In this document: positions 21,720 to 33,900 of the stretch, in pieces
Position numbering within the stretch: position 1 is the stretch's first letter
Layout: each line of letters opens with the position of its first letter
Source of the DNA: Heterotrichella gracilis
Lineage: Eukaryota; Sar; Xanthophyceae; Tribonematales; Xanthonemataceae
Direction: 5' to 3'
Assembly (NCBI GenBank): GCA_032358255.1
Contig: JAULBX010019079.1
Span: 19,068 to 83,067 of the forward strand
Length of the DNA: 64,000 nucleotides
The notes under the pieces: model-generated
The model's input: only the letters and a program-made list of their open reading frames with translations
What the model was told of the DNA's origin: nothing
Databases searched by the model: none
Made by a program: the position numbers and the translations under genes

Positions 21720-24700
21720 TCAGCTGCCAGTGATGACACTGCGGTTGACCGCTGTGATGAGCACCACGTACATCAGACCCCTGAAGGCCTCCTGCAGCCG
21801 CTTCCCCGCTGCTTCGCTCTCGCCCCGCACCTCCTGGGCAGACGCCTCCGAGGCTGGCGTGAGCGCCACCGGCGGCGCGGCACCTGCGAAAGCCTCCTGC
21901 ACCTCGCCGTGTGCCGCAATGTATGCCCCGCACAGCGCCTCCAGGTCAGCCTGCATGTTGCGTGCCTGCACCCGCAGCATGGCGCCGGTGGCGGTGGGCT
22001 CCGCAGGCCATTGGATGCCTGCACAGCACAGGAAAGGAAATGGTTAGCATCTGTGGAATTGTGTCCCGAATGTGTGCCACTGAAGGGCACACAAGACAAT
22101 AAGCCGTTGGCGACTGGGAATGTCTATCTGTTATTTGTTTGTTTACAAGTGTAAGGCCACGCAATACCATTGGCTACCCACCGTGAGGTAATCAGATTCA
22201 TTGGTTCAATATGATTGCTGAAACACAGCTGGTTGGGGCAAGGAGTGCAACAAAGGCTGTTAATCCAACTCGCAACAACTGACTTGGTGCATCAGTCACA
22301 GTAGTGTGACCTGGTCATGAATGCTTGTGAGTAAGCTGTTGCTGTTCATGCATAGGTCAGCGCGACTGGCTTCAGCTGCTGGCTATGCATGAGCAGCAAC
22401 AGGATACGCACACAGCCTTCATGCATAGGTCACATGATTGTGACTGATGCACCAACATGTTTGTTACTGCTGCCACATATATCACGATGCACTTGCTGGC
22501 ATGCCACAGATCTTGCAGCCACCATGCCAGCCCTCACCGTCATCCGCCGGCCGCCCGTATCTGAACTGCGCCGACACGCTCCTTCCCAGTGCCATCAGCC
22601 GCTCCATGCACAGGGAACACAGCTCGGCAGAGTGCTGCGCAAAGTCGCGGCGGACCTGCGCCAGAACAGATTCATGTTTAAAAATCGATATACAAAAAAA
22701 ACATCTTTGCAATTTATATTTGACTATTTATTTGCCGAAGAAATTGCTTATTCTTTATTTAAAGAATGGCTTCCAAATCCAACTCAAGCTCATAACCAAG
22801 TCCTTGCAGTGAAATATAGCCAGCAACAAGCATTATCACAGCATTTCAGGCATGCCAACGGGGTTTATCCACCCTTTATGACCCCACACCCCATGCCTTC
22901 CTGTAAATCACAAGCGCCAGACCCACATGTGCTGCGCAACCTGTTTAGGGCCCAAAAACTTACAAACCACAGCATAGGTTTCCAGGGTCGTGACCTACCT
23001 GCGCAAGGAGGGCGTCGCCGATGCTGGGCCCCAATGCAGCCGGTTGGCTACTGGATCCCGGGGATGTCTGCGTATCCCCGTCGTCAAGGGCGGTGATTTC
23101 GAGGTCCGGCTGCGGCTCGCCCGCTTCCTGCCCCTGCACCTTTGAAGCCTCTGCCTTGACGGCTTTGACCAGGTCCCCAGCACGCACGATGCCTGCAACC
23201 GGATTTAAGGTTTAGGGTTCGGGAAAACCGATAGGATAGGAGAGGCCAGGTGCACACACTTGGTCACCCGACATGGTGCATTTGCCAGCAAGCCTGCATA
23301 GCCATGGTGAGAAACAGTGGCCCCTATGTACTCTGTAAGAGTACCTTCACCAGGGTATTGCGTTAAGAATTGAAAGATAAAGCTCCATCGCATGGTAGCC
23401 AAACTCTAGGCAGACAGCGGCGCAACCACGATTCTGTAAATCATGCCTTATGGGCCATGGCTCATGTGGAGTGCCAGCAACGCACCACGCCACGGCTGTG
23501 GTCATACCTGATCTGCACAGCTCCGCCAGCACCTGGTGGCCTCGCGCCACAGCGCTCGCATCCCCAGCCGCCCCCTGGCCGCTGGAGGATGCCACCATGG
23601 GCCCATCAGACTCCAGCGCATGCTGCAGTGACACGCGGCAATGCACGGTCAGCATGGTGAACCATCTAGTCTAGTGCATGCGGCGTCAGCCTGGTTCATG
23701 CCAGCCGCCACACCCACGATTCAAACAGTTGCAATCCTGATTCCCAAACGTGACCGGCTTGTTGCCATGAGAACCCCTGAAGGGGACACCACTCCTATCA
23801 CAAATGTGCCCCAACACCACGGTTTGTAAAAATCACACTTCTACTAAAAACCACACTTCTACTAGAAACCTGTCATGTGGTGGTAGATGCACGCTATCAG
23901 CATCTGCATACATACAAGCACACCCAATGCAGGGTATGCAACCCTCACTGCTGTCACCACTTACTGCGCCTGCTGTCACCACTTACTGCACGCACAACCA
24001 GGTCGTAGGTGCAAGGATCCAGCGCAGGGTTTGAGTTTAGGGACTTTCAGAGAACTTCAAGGTCCAACAGCGGCGCCAGCTGCATGAGCGTCTTTGTCCA
24101 GGTTAAGGGTTTGAGGATCATGCGTAGGGTTTGAATTTAGGGTTTGAAGCACCTCCAGGTCAAACAGGGGCGCCAGCTGCGTCAGCGTCTTGTCAAGGTG
24201 CGCCTTCTCCTCCTGCGACAGCTTGGACCGCACCCTGTTGCAGATGCGTGCGCACTCATTGGACAACGACTCGAGCTCCTCATAGCTCGACTGCCCGCCA
24301 TAGTTGTGGAAGAAACCCTCAAAAGAGGTGTCCTGGTCTAAAGCGGGGCCCTGCGCGCCGCCCCACCCGCTAGGGCCGCCCTCCAGGAACTCCACAGCCG
24401 CGCGGCCAAGGCTCTGCAACGGGGATGCAAAAAAGGTTATATCGATCTGACAATGGATTATCACTGTCAAAGCACGTTTTAAACCAAATTTGTATTTGTT
24501 TTCAAACTTTTCAAAAAAAAATTTATTATTTCAAAAAAGCATCTTTTGCAGCGGGGTGGCAGCGGCAGCGCTCAGTGGGGCGGAACGGGGTGGCAGCGCT
24601 TAGATAAGCTAGGATGGCGTTGTAAACTGTAAGTGCGATGGTGAAAGCAGTGGCAGCATGGTGGGCGAATGCGTTCCATGTCGGCACAGCCCTGCAGTGC

Positions 24701-26973
24701 CACAGAAAGGCACAGATGCAGATGCAGGTTGTGTGTGCCACAGTGTATGGGGTAGGATGTGACACAGTGTGTAGGTGGGGTGGGGTTGGAGACAGCAGCG
24801 GATGCAGGGGTGGGGTGGGGTGGCAACTTGGGCACACGCAAGGTGATTGCGCTGACCTACCTCAAAGCTCAACTCTGCATGTGAAGCAAATGTCTTGGAT
24901 GAAGCAGCAGCAGCAGCCAGCCCCCTGCAAGGACCACCACAGTGATTGCCAAGATTGCCTGGTGCCTGATGGTGCAGCCCTTTGTCAGTATTTTACTGCA
25001 AAGAAAGAAGTCCACGAGATTGTACACGCACGCTGGCATGCTCAGCCTAGTTGCTTTAGTGACCCTTCGCAATTGTTTAAATTGTCTACCTCCCGCATGC
25101 TCATGCAAAGCAAACGCAGCCAGCAATGCAATGCAACGAACTGCAGGTGCCTTCCCTGCAGATGTCCCCACGCACAGCTTGCGCAACCTACTCCGATGCT
25201 GACCGCGAGCACCCTGAAGCCTATAACTTAAACCCTCCCCCAATGCAGCGGACAGCGGTACCATAAACCCTGCAACCTACCCCGATGCCGAGGACAGCGG
25301 GTGCAGCCCCTGCACGTCTCGCATGCCCTCCTCGTACGTCACCGCAATCTCCTTGGCGGCCGCAGACGCCACCTCCTCCACCCGCTGCGCAAAGCTGTGT
25401 CCCACCGTGGTTGCGGTCTTGAACAGGCCCTTAAAGGTGTTCACGGCACCCAGGGCAAGCTGCTCCACCTGGTCATCGATGGCCTGCAGGCATTTTGTGT
25501 GGTTCTTGGGAGATAACTACAGTTCTCATTTGAGTTCATTCCCTGTACTGTGGTTGCTCCCAGGTGAAAGAGCATTGGCCACTGCGCAGGAGCTGAGCAC
25601 CCACGCACATACAGCCCAACGCACCAACTGGTGTCAGCAATGACAGACTTTGTTTCGCTGTCATGTGATTAGCGTCACTGCATGCATTCCCCCGCCTCCC
25701 CCGCCTCCCCACAGTGGTTGCCTCACTGATAGCCAGGTGGCCAAGCCCACCGCCCTGGCCTATGATAAACAGCATGTGCACGCAGTGCACATCCCCCCAC
25801 CCCCGCACACGCACCCTCATGCCGGTTTCAAAGTTTGTGTCGGGGCCCTGCAGCTTGGCCAGCACGTCCTCCCGTTTGCGCTCCTCATCAGGGTCCACAG
25901 GACCTGGCGCAGGCCGCTCCTGGGCTGTTGGCTGTGGTGGCCCAGCAGCCCCGCCCTCCCCCTCCCCTTCCTCCTCGCTCTCTGGCGCGTTCACCTCGTG
26001 CAGCACCTGTGTGGCGCATAGAATTTGGGGTTAAAGGTTTTCCAGGGGGCTGCTTGGTGGTGCAGGCCTCAGTGTGCAGTTCCTCACGTGAGGCACCACG
26101 AGCTAAGCAGTTTCTGCGTTACCAGTGTGAATCCACTTTGAATACTTAAGTGAGGGGAGGTGTGGGGCAGAACCTTCAAAGAATACTATTAGGGAGGGAG
26201 GGAGCCGTGCTGGGTAGGTGCGGGGGTCACGTTTGAATTGAACAAACTTGGCTGGAGAGCCATTAGGTCCTCACCTGCTGGAAGCTCTCAGTGAGCTCCT
26301 TCACGTCCTTCACAGCACCCACCGCGGCAGCCTGGATCTGCTTCCAGGCGCCCCACATACCCCACCCGCCCGCCTGCTGCCCCGGGGCTGACCCTGGGCT
26401 GCCCTCCTCGGCCTCAGCCTCAGAGTTAACCCCACTGGGTCCAGCTTCTTCGTCAGCTGCAGCAAGCAGGGGTACGTGCTCCATCGCAGGCTCGGTGTCT
26501 GGTTGCACTGGCTGAGAGGGAGGCAAACGGTTCCTTGCGGGGCTGGGAGGTGGAGCAGCTGCCGGTGGAGCTTGGACAGGCTTTGGGAACCCTACTGGGG
26601 GAGCTAGGGACACTGGCGCGGCTGCGGGCTTGGCAGCTGGCGCTATCGCTGATTGGGTTGGTGCGGCCACAGGCTTGGGTGGCGCAGGTGGTGCGGCTGC
26701 TGTGGGGGCACTGGGTGGAGCCACTGGCTGAGGTATCTGTGGTATTTGTGCCTGGGGAGGTGCTGACTCAGCGTGTGTGCCCACCTCCTCGCTGGTGTTG
26801 GGGGACTCGGAGGCTGAGATAACGCCATCTGACTCGTCACCGATGTCAGCCCAGGAGTCGAGCTCCTCTGGGGTAGGGTCTTCCTCGTCGAGGTCGTCTG
26901 GGACGTCGTTCCCAAAGTCGAGGTCACTGTTGGTGTCTAAGTCCACGTCTTGCAGCTGACTGGCTGAGGCCAT
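21720..26973 (-). CDS. FAM114-like protein (plant DUF7798 type)
   Basis: Relative of animal FAM114A and plant DUF7798 proteins; these are poorly characterised and linked to membranes in animals. Nine exons in coding order: 26973-26275, 26006-25815, 25483-25281, 24924-24861, 24413-24153, 23622-23508, 23192-22999, 22655-22538, 22018-21720; all phases agree, giving 714 residues. The N-terminus is acidic (DFGNDVPDDLDEEDPTPEEL), then a Pro/Ala-rich linker of about 120 residues, then the hallmark GGWGMWGAWKQIQAAAVG and VKELTESFQQ. The middle has FKGLFKTATTVGHSFAQRVE and a helical EELESLSNECARICNRVRSK; the C-terminal helical domain ends near FRGLMYVVLITAVNRS. No signal peptide. The match rests on the WG-rich motif and overall layout, so family is likely and function unknown. 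Confidence 0.78.
22666..22800. other. AT-rich island in FAM114-like intron 7
   Basis: About 130 bases, strongly A/T-rich, in an otherwise balanced region. It sits a few bases from the exon 8 acceptor. On the + strand it is open and reads KTSLQFIFDYLFAEEIAYSL, then FKEWLPNPTQAHNQ, with A/T-ending codons as in organelle genes. I could not match it to a specific plastid or mitochondrial gene. Confidence 0.4.
24052..24110 (-). repeat. decayed copy of FAM114-like exon 5 donor edge
   Basis: Matches 24148-24205 (ggcgccagctgc, agcgtctt). The spacer 24105-24148 is telomere-like (aagggtttgagg, cgtagggtttgaatttaggg). Confidence 0.75.
25190..25262 (-). repeat. weak copy of FAM114-like exon 3 donor edge
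   Basis: Shares cctac-ccgatgc-gagcacc and gcggacagcggta with 25275-25300. The spacer holds cttaaaccctccc and cataaaccctgc. Confidence 0.5.
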
Positions 26974-27981
26974 GGTGTTATGTGCTTGGCTTGTACTGGG
27001 GTGTGTAGAGGGGTAAAGGCGCCTTAGGAACCTAGACCACGCATAGCAGCAGCCCGTCAGCTATGTGTTCCTTTGCGTGGACAGAGCAAGAAATCGCAGA
27101 CAAAAAGTGCGCAAGGTGCAGTCTAGCTGTAGAGCCAGTCATAGCGCCCAGAACAGGGCGATCCATCTGTACCATACCAAGACATACTTACGTCGCAACA
27201 ATTAATACCGGCAAGCTTGGATTGCAAGCTGGAGACTTGTTCTACAGCAGGGTTTGCAAGCTATTGCTGTATGTAGTATGTAGAGGTGACACACGATGGC
27301 ACTCCCAACCTTGTACAACGCACCTCGCTGCAGACAACCGCATACTACTGTAGTACAGGCGTGGGGCGTATAGTGCTACAGCGAACCCTGCAGGCCTCAC
27401 CTCAGCAGCGTTTGCAGCTCAACGGGTGAACGAGGAGCGGTCTTGGCAATGTCACCAGCACCCCCACTTGTATAAAAAGTACCCAATGCCAGGTGTGATA
27501 CAAGCAGACAACGTTTCCACGCCACGCTTATGCTTCGACAGGAACAACGCTGGCGCGCGTCGAAACACGGGCTAATAGCCAGGCGTCAGACCTACGGCAT
27601 ATATAGGAGCCCAGGCCAATGGTTCGCACGCCCAAGAAGTTGCGTACAAGAAATACAAAACCGCCACGGGCCACCTATCATCGCCCACTGCGAGGAGTTA
27701 ACCCTTCTGTTTAGGTAGAAAACCAAATAGGCCGGTCTTCAAGCCAGCAACCTGCTTTCAAGTCATTACCTGTCGATGCCTTGGCAAGGGGTGTGGTCGC
27801 CCGTCCCCTTTACACACCAGTGCCCACTTACATGCGCCTAGCCCCACCTGCTGTAGACGGCTTACAACCTTTGCACGCACCACAAAAACAACCCAGAAGC
27901 GTATCCCTCTGCTCAAAAGCGAGACAAGCTGTTCATGCTCGGCATGCCACATTTGCAAAGCATGCATGCATTGACACATGA
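26974..27981. promoter_or_regulatory. divergent promoter region FAM114-like / VPS39
   Basis: About 1 kb between two gene starts on opposite strands. A TATA-like tataaaaagt is at 27471-27480, about 510 bases before the VPS39 ATG and oriented for it, so either a long or a spliced leader is implied. A 62-codon open frame at 27530-27718 has no recognisable content. Confidence 0.45.
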
Positions 27982-30900
27982 ATGATGGCATCCTTCCAGG
28001 CGTTCACCGCCGAGACAGTGCTTGAGCAGCTGCCAGGGAAACGGGTCGAGTCTGTTGAGCTATGGCAGGATACCCTAATAGTAGGTCTCAACGAAGGCAC
28101 CCTCCTGCTCGTGAAGCCCAGCAGCGGCAGCACCACATGGCAGGTGGTCCAAACTTTTCGAGCGTTTGGGAGGAAAAAGGTCACGCAGCTGTTGGCGATA
28201 GACCACAGGAAACTGCTTTTCAGCCTATCAGAGGACGGCGTGAACGCCCATCACCTGCCCAAGGTGGCACTGCACTGCCAGGCAGGGCGGAGTGCCTATG
28301 CGAGCCGGTTTGCATGGGACGATGACCGAGCCATGCTGTGCGTGGCAGTCAGGAAGAAGCTCATGGTGTTCCACTACGACAGCAAGGAGTTTGTGGCTCT
28401 CAAGGAGTTCGCCATCTCCGACGCAGCGGTTGCACTGAGCTGGGCGGGGGACAGTGTGTGTGTGGCGACGAGGAGAGAGTGAGTGCACATGCATGCATAT
28501 GACACGCTTTCTTGGAACGCTGCCAAGCTGAGTTGCAAGCCCAAAAGCATTTGCCCGTTTTCATGATGGATGCATCCCAAGGTCAGGCGGGAATTTTGTA
28601 TACGTCATGCCATGCCTGGGCATGCAACCGGCATTCCCGCTGTCGCTGTGTGCCCATGCCATGCTGATCATGCCCAGCCGTCCACCTCGCATCCACCCAG
28701 CTCACCCTTGCGTAGGTATTCCCTGGTGCACGCCAACACGGGCGCAGTCACCGAGGTGTGCCTAGCTGGCAAGACAGGCACACCGAGCATCACACCGCTC
28801 AGCACTGGGGAGCTGCTAGTATCCAAGGACGCCATCGGCCTTTTCCTAGGTAAAAATACATATCCACATGCCACCACACATTCTAATTTCTAATCATATA
28901 TAATGATTGCTTTATTATCGCATTGCGGCTACGCATCGCCTGCAGCGGCATCGCCAACCTTTGGCGCACTTTCCCTGCGCTGCATTTTGCTATGTGTACC
29001 CCTGCAATGCACCCAAATTTTATGCACAATATGCCTCCAATGCACCATCAGCGCCACTGCGCCAGCCCTGCATCCATGCATCCATGCAAGCAACAAAGGA
29101 AGGACATTCAAAGGGGCAGCAACACCGTTGCCATGCATCCATGCATGGCCCTCCTTCACAGTACAACACTGCAGCCATCGCATGCCGCATGCCGCAGGTC
29201 CTGAGGGGCGCCTCAGTCGCAAGCTGGGACTGAACTGGAGCGACTCCCCCGTGGCCATTGCCTATTCCGCCCCCTACGCCATCGCACTGCTGCCAAATTT
29301 CGCAGAGGTGAGCCATGCTCCTGCCACAAGGCCCAGGGATAGAGACGTTATGTCCTGGTTGAATTGCATGTTGCTCGGTGATGCACATGCGCCGGACCGC
29401 CATGTGGGTGCATGGCATGCTGTCTGTTTCCTGGTTGATACTGTGATGTTGTTCAAAATTGTTCATGCTGATGGACCGCCGTGGATCATGGGTCATGGAC
29501 CAATGAGTGGTTCTCATGCGCAACATTACCCTAAACCCTTGCCTCCACATGCGCACATGTCTATTCTTTGCAACCATTCAGACATCGATCACCAGTGGCC
29601 CCGGCTGGCACCTCACCACTTTAAACAACCTATCACATTGGTCATCCCATAGCAAGCACCCTTTCTACCATCCATGGGTGCCATTTTGCAGGTGCGGTCC
29701 GTGGGTCGCAACGCGGTGCAGGGGGTGGCTCAGATGCTGCCGCTCAGGGAGGCTGCACTTGCCAGCGCATCAGTGGGTGAGGATGGGAGCCTGTTTGTGG
29801 CGGCGCCTGAGCCAGCCACCATCTGGTAGGTGCATGAATGGTTCTAGGATGGCGCGAGCGGCGGGCCCTGCCTTGGGTCACCAATGAATGCCTTACACAT
29901 TCAGGGGATGTACAGAACATGTCAGTATGTTCTGTACTGCACCCATCTTACCGGGCTGCTTGGGGCTGCTTCGGTCCTGTTGAGGCGTTTTTTTAAAATT
30001 AAGGGCTTCGTTTTCTGTATGCGCACCTGTGGTTTTGCAAGTGCTTGGGATCAGCCAAGCGTTTGGCACCATAAGCGTTTCACAATTTAGGGGTTTGACC
30101 TTTGGTGAAAAGGTCAGGATGGCACTGCATGTACGTGCTGCCCCATACAATTGCCTGTGCGGCCGCTCTTTGTGGACTGCAGGCCGGTTCACTCACTCAG
30201 TAAGTATGCTCTAATCAGAAAACAGTACTTTCGTGTATGATCTTCTTGATATTTTTGTGATGTGTAGGTATGTGCGCCCTGTTGCCCTTGTGCAGCAGAT
30301 TGAGGCCCTGGCAGGCATCAGTGAGTTCCAGGAGGGGCTCAACCTCACGGCGCTGCTGCCGCCCAGCCAGGTAACCCTAAGCTTTAAACCCTAGACCCTA
30401 ACAGGTATATTAAACCCTAAACAACCGCTCAACCTTTCTGCGCTGTGCCGTCCAGCCAGGTAACTAAAAGCGTGGTTCTTTATGTAACTCATGGTATACA
30501 AGGCTCCCTTTGGTGGTTCTCCCTATTAATTGCAAATAGTAGTAATATCTTAAAATAGGTGACAATTTTATGTATATCCAGCTGTTTCCCCCTTGCAGGA
30601 TGCCCAGGCGCGCCACCTGCAGGCCTCCCTCAACCTGCGCTACGGGTACCACCTGTTCCAGCAGGGAGAGTATGAGGATGCCATGGCGCAAATGAGCATG
30701 AGTGCCTACGCGTCCCCTCTGCTGTTCCTCAGGCTCTTCCCCTCGCTGGCGCCGCAAACCCTAGCCAAGGGTTTGGCGCTGCCGGACGCAGGTGGGTGGT
30801 TTGCTGGGGCATGTGGTGGCGCAGATGGTGCTATACCAGGGCTTAGGGTTTAGAGTTTAGGGACCAGTGTTAACTACATGTCACTAGTAGCGGACATGAC

Positions 30901-33900
30901 AATAGTTCATCCTTGAGCGGTGCTTCATCGTGCGTCATTTGCCACTCCGTTCCGCCACGTGGAATGCTTGTGTGGGACCAGTGCGGCAGATCACTATCCG
31001 CGACCCCCCATGCCCTAGCCACAGGTATCATCACATGCGGTTGACAATCTCCTCGTCAAGAGGGTTTTGACACTTTGGAATGTCGTACATCCCTCTACAG
31101 ACTCCTGGCCATGGAACGCATGAATGTCAATAAGTGCATTCCTCCTGTACTCACCCTCGCCCTTCCCTGTGCCCCTCCAGCCAAGGACCTCCCCGAGGTC
31201 TCCCCGCCCCCCGAGGAAGACTACCCCCTTGCAGTCTCCATCCTCCTGCCCTACCTGCTCAGCTACCGCAGCAGGATTGCAGCAGCCAATGACAGCGCCA
31301 GCACAGACGCCGAATTGGCTGCAGAGCTAAGGGAAGCTAGCATAAAGGAACGCAGCCGATCCATGTCGGTGCGATCCGCCAAATCGAGCCCGAATCGGGG
31401 AACGCAACCCACTGATGTGGCGGCGCATGTGGATCAGCTGGCGGGCGAGTCAGCGGCCCGTTTGCTGCCAGCTGGCGCGCCGTTGGTGGAGGAGGGGCGG
31501 GCAGGGGATTCAGCTGCTGATGGGGCGCAAGGGGGGAAGTCGCAAGGTGAATTGTTAGGGGAGGAACAGGGAGGGTCGCCTGTTGCGTCCACGTCAGCCT
31601 TCGAGGGCATGGCACAGGGGGCTGGAGTTTCCTCCCCGCAGGTGGCGGCTCAATCCTCCCCACATGCGCACCCCATGCAAGGGGAGGGCGACATAGGGGA
31701 GGGGCAAGGGGAGGGGCCTGCGGCGGCGGCTCAGCCGGAGCCTGGCACTGCCTCCCGGTGGGATGTTGGGGAGCTGTCATTGGTTGAGCGGCAGCGCCTG
31801 GCTGTGCTCATTGACACTGCCATACTCAAGGTAGGTAGATGCCACGCCAGGTGGTGCGATTGAGCGGCGGATATGTTTGGTTGTAGACAGGAACAGTTTT
31901 TAAGGTTGCACAATGTATCATGCGAGCAGTCTCTGAAAGAAATTTCCAATCAGCATGATGGCAATAGGTGGTCAGTATCATGCCTTTCCTTTCACTTGAG
32001 GGGGGAGAAAGTTAATTAAAGAGTAAGTATGTAAATGGGACTGACTTTCACCCTGCAGGTTATGTTGGACATGAGCGACAGCGGGGCGCTGCTGCGGTAT
32101 GTGCAGCGGCCCAATGCGGTGGACCTGGCCGAGGGGGAAAAGACGCTCAAGGAAAAGGGGAGGTACTCTGAGCTGGTGGCGCTGTATGCACAGCACGCCA
32201 GGCACGAGGCCGCTCTGGACGTGCTGCATGCGCTTTCGCAGGGTCCAGAGAAGCTGCCTGTGCCGCCACAAGGTAGGGTTTTGGGGGTTTTCTGGGGCCT
32301 GTGCTCTTTGCGGTTGAAGTACATGGTAGCAGTGATGACTTGTAAATAATTCTTTGGTGGCAGTTGATTAAATGGCCCATGGGGGGGTAAGGTTTAGGCG
32401 CTGATCGCGGTACAGTACAGTTTGGTGGCATATGATCATTTAGTGACAACTGTTTAAAGGCAGTTGATCAATGGCTAAAGGTGGGGTGGGATGCAGGTGC
32501 TGCCACCGACCTGCGTGGCATGCCTGGCGTGTGGGCTGCTGTGAAGTACATTGTGGCCATGGGTGCACACCAGGAGGGGCTCATCAGGAGGCACTGCAGG
32601 TGAGGGTGTGGCGGCAGGGGCGGAATGGAAGTTAGGGGAAAGGGGGGAAACACCATAGTCAAGGTTTGGCGCGTTGGAATGATGTTTACCAGGTGCCAGG
32701 TGTCAGCGACACAATGAGCTTTCAAGTCCACTATTTCCTTCCTCTTACGGGGTGGATATCTACGTGGACAATTTGGAGGTCGTTGTCTTGCGGCCAATTG
32801 TCTCTCGCTGGTGGGCATGCATTGACTCTGTGTGCAATACTGCTTGTCAAGGGAGCTTCTCATTCACCGCGTAAATTTTCCTGCCCCTTTTTGCTAGGTG
32901 GATACTGCAAAACGACCCTGAAGCCGGCCTGGAAATGTTTGTCCAAATGTCGCCCCCCCTGGACCCTGCCAAGGTCCTCTCCATGCTCACCACAAATGCA
33001 CCCCATCTGTCGGCCCCCTACCTGGAAAACGCGCTGAAGATGGGTGCCGCCCCGCCAGCCAAGTACCACCACGAGCTGGTACTCATATACCTCCAGCAGG
33101 TGTGTAGGGTTCCGTAAACTCTACACCCTCCGGCAGATTATTTGGATTCAACCCTGAACCTGAATCTGTAAACCCTTCAGCACGAGCTGGTGCTCATCTA
33201 CCTCCAGCTGGCCAAAGGGATTTAACCCCAATCCCTTTAGCAGGTTGAATGATTTTGGCCTTGTTTTGTTTGCCTTCCTTCCAATGCCTGGCGCGCCTAT
33301 TTCCTCCTGTGTCTTGTTGTACTACCCCTTCTGCTTCCTCCTGCGTCTTGTTATACTATCCTCCTGCTCTATATTGTGGGTGGGCCTCGTTCCTTCATCT
33401 CCTGCATCTCTTTCTCAGGTGTTGGATGAGATGAAACGTGGAGGGGAGGACAACCTAAGCAAGGGTTCCAGCACACAGGCTGCTGCCAATGGCAACCATG
33501 AGGAGCCACATGCGCTGGCACGGCTGAAAGAGCTGGTACGGATCTACCTAAATTGGTTGAAAGAGTTGGTATACAACCCTTAATAAGACAATATCCTTAA
33601 TCAGCTGACAGGCGCTGAAAACCCTTCCCAGCAGCATTTGAGCCACATTTTCCTTCTGCCCCCCCAGATCACCATGTAAGCGACGTACCTTGCGGCACAC
33701 AGAACCTGGACCCTAAACCCTGGATCTTAAACAACATTTCCCCATGCTCCCCACAGATCACCACCTCACCACACATAGACGCCGAGCGCCTGCTGCAAGT
33801 GGTGCCAGCCAACAGACTCCTAGAGGTAGGCTGTTAAGGGTTGACGATTTAGGGCGTTAGGGTCTGCCTTAACCCTAAACAGACTCCGAAAGGTAGGCTC

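Noticed and set aside
27530-27718. 62-codon plus-strand open frame upstream of VPS39
   Set aside because: Arg/Gln/Cys-rich without family likeness; better read as promoter or leader sequence.
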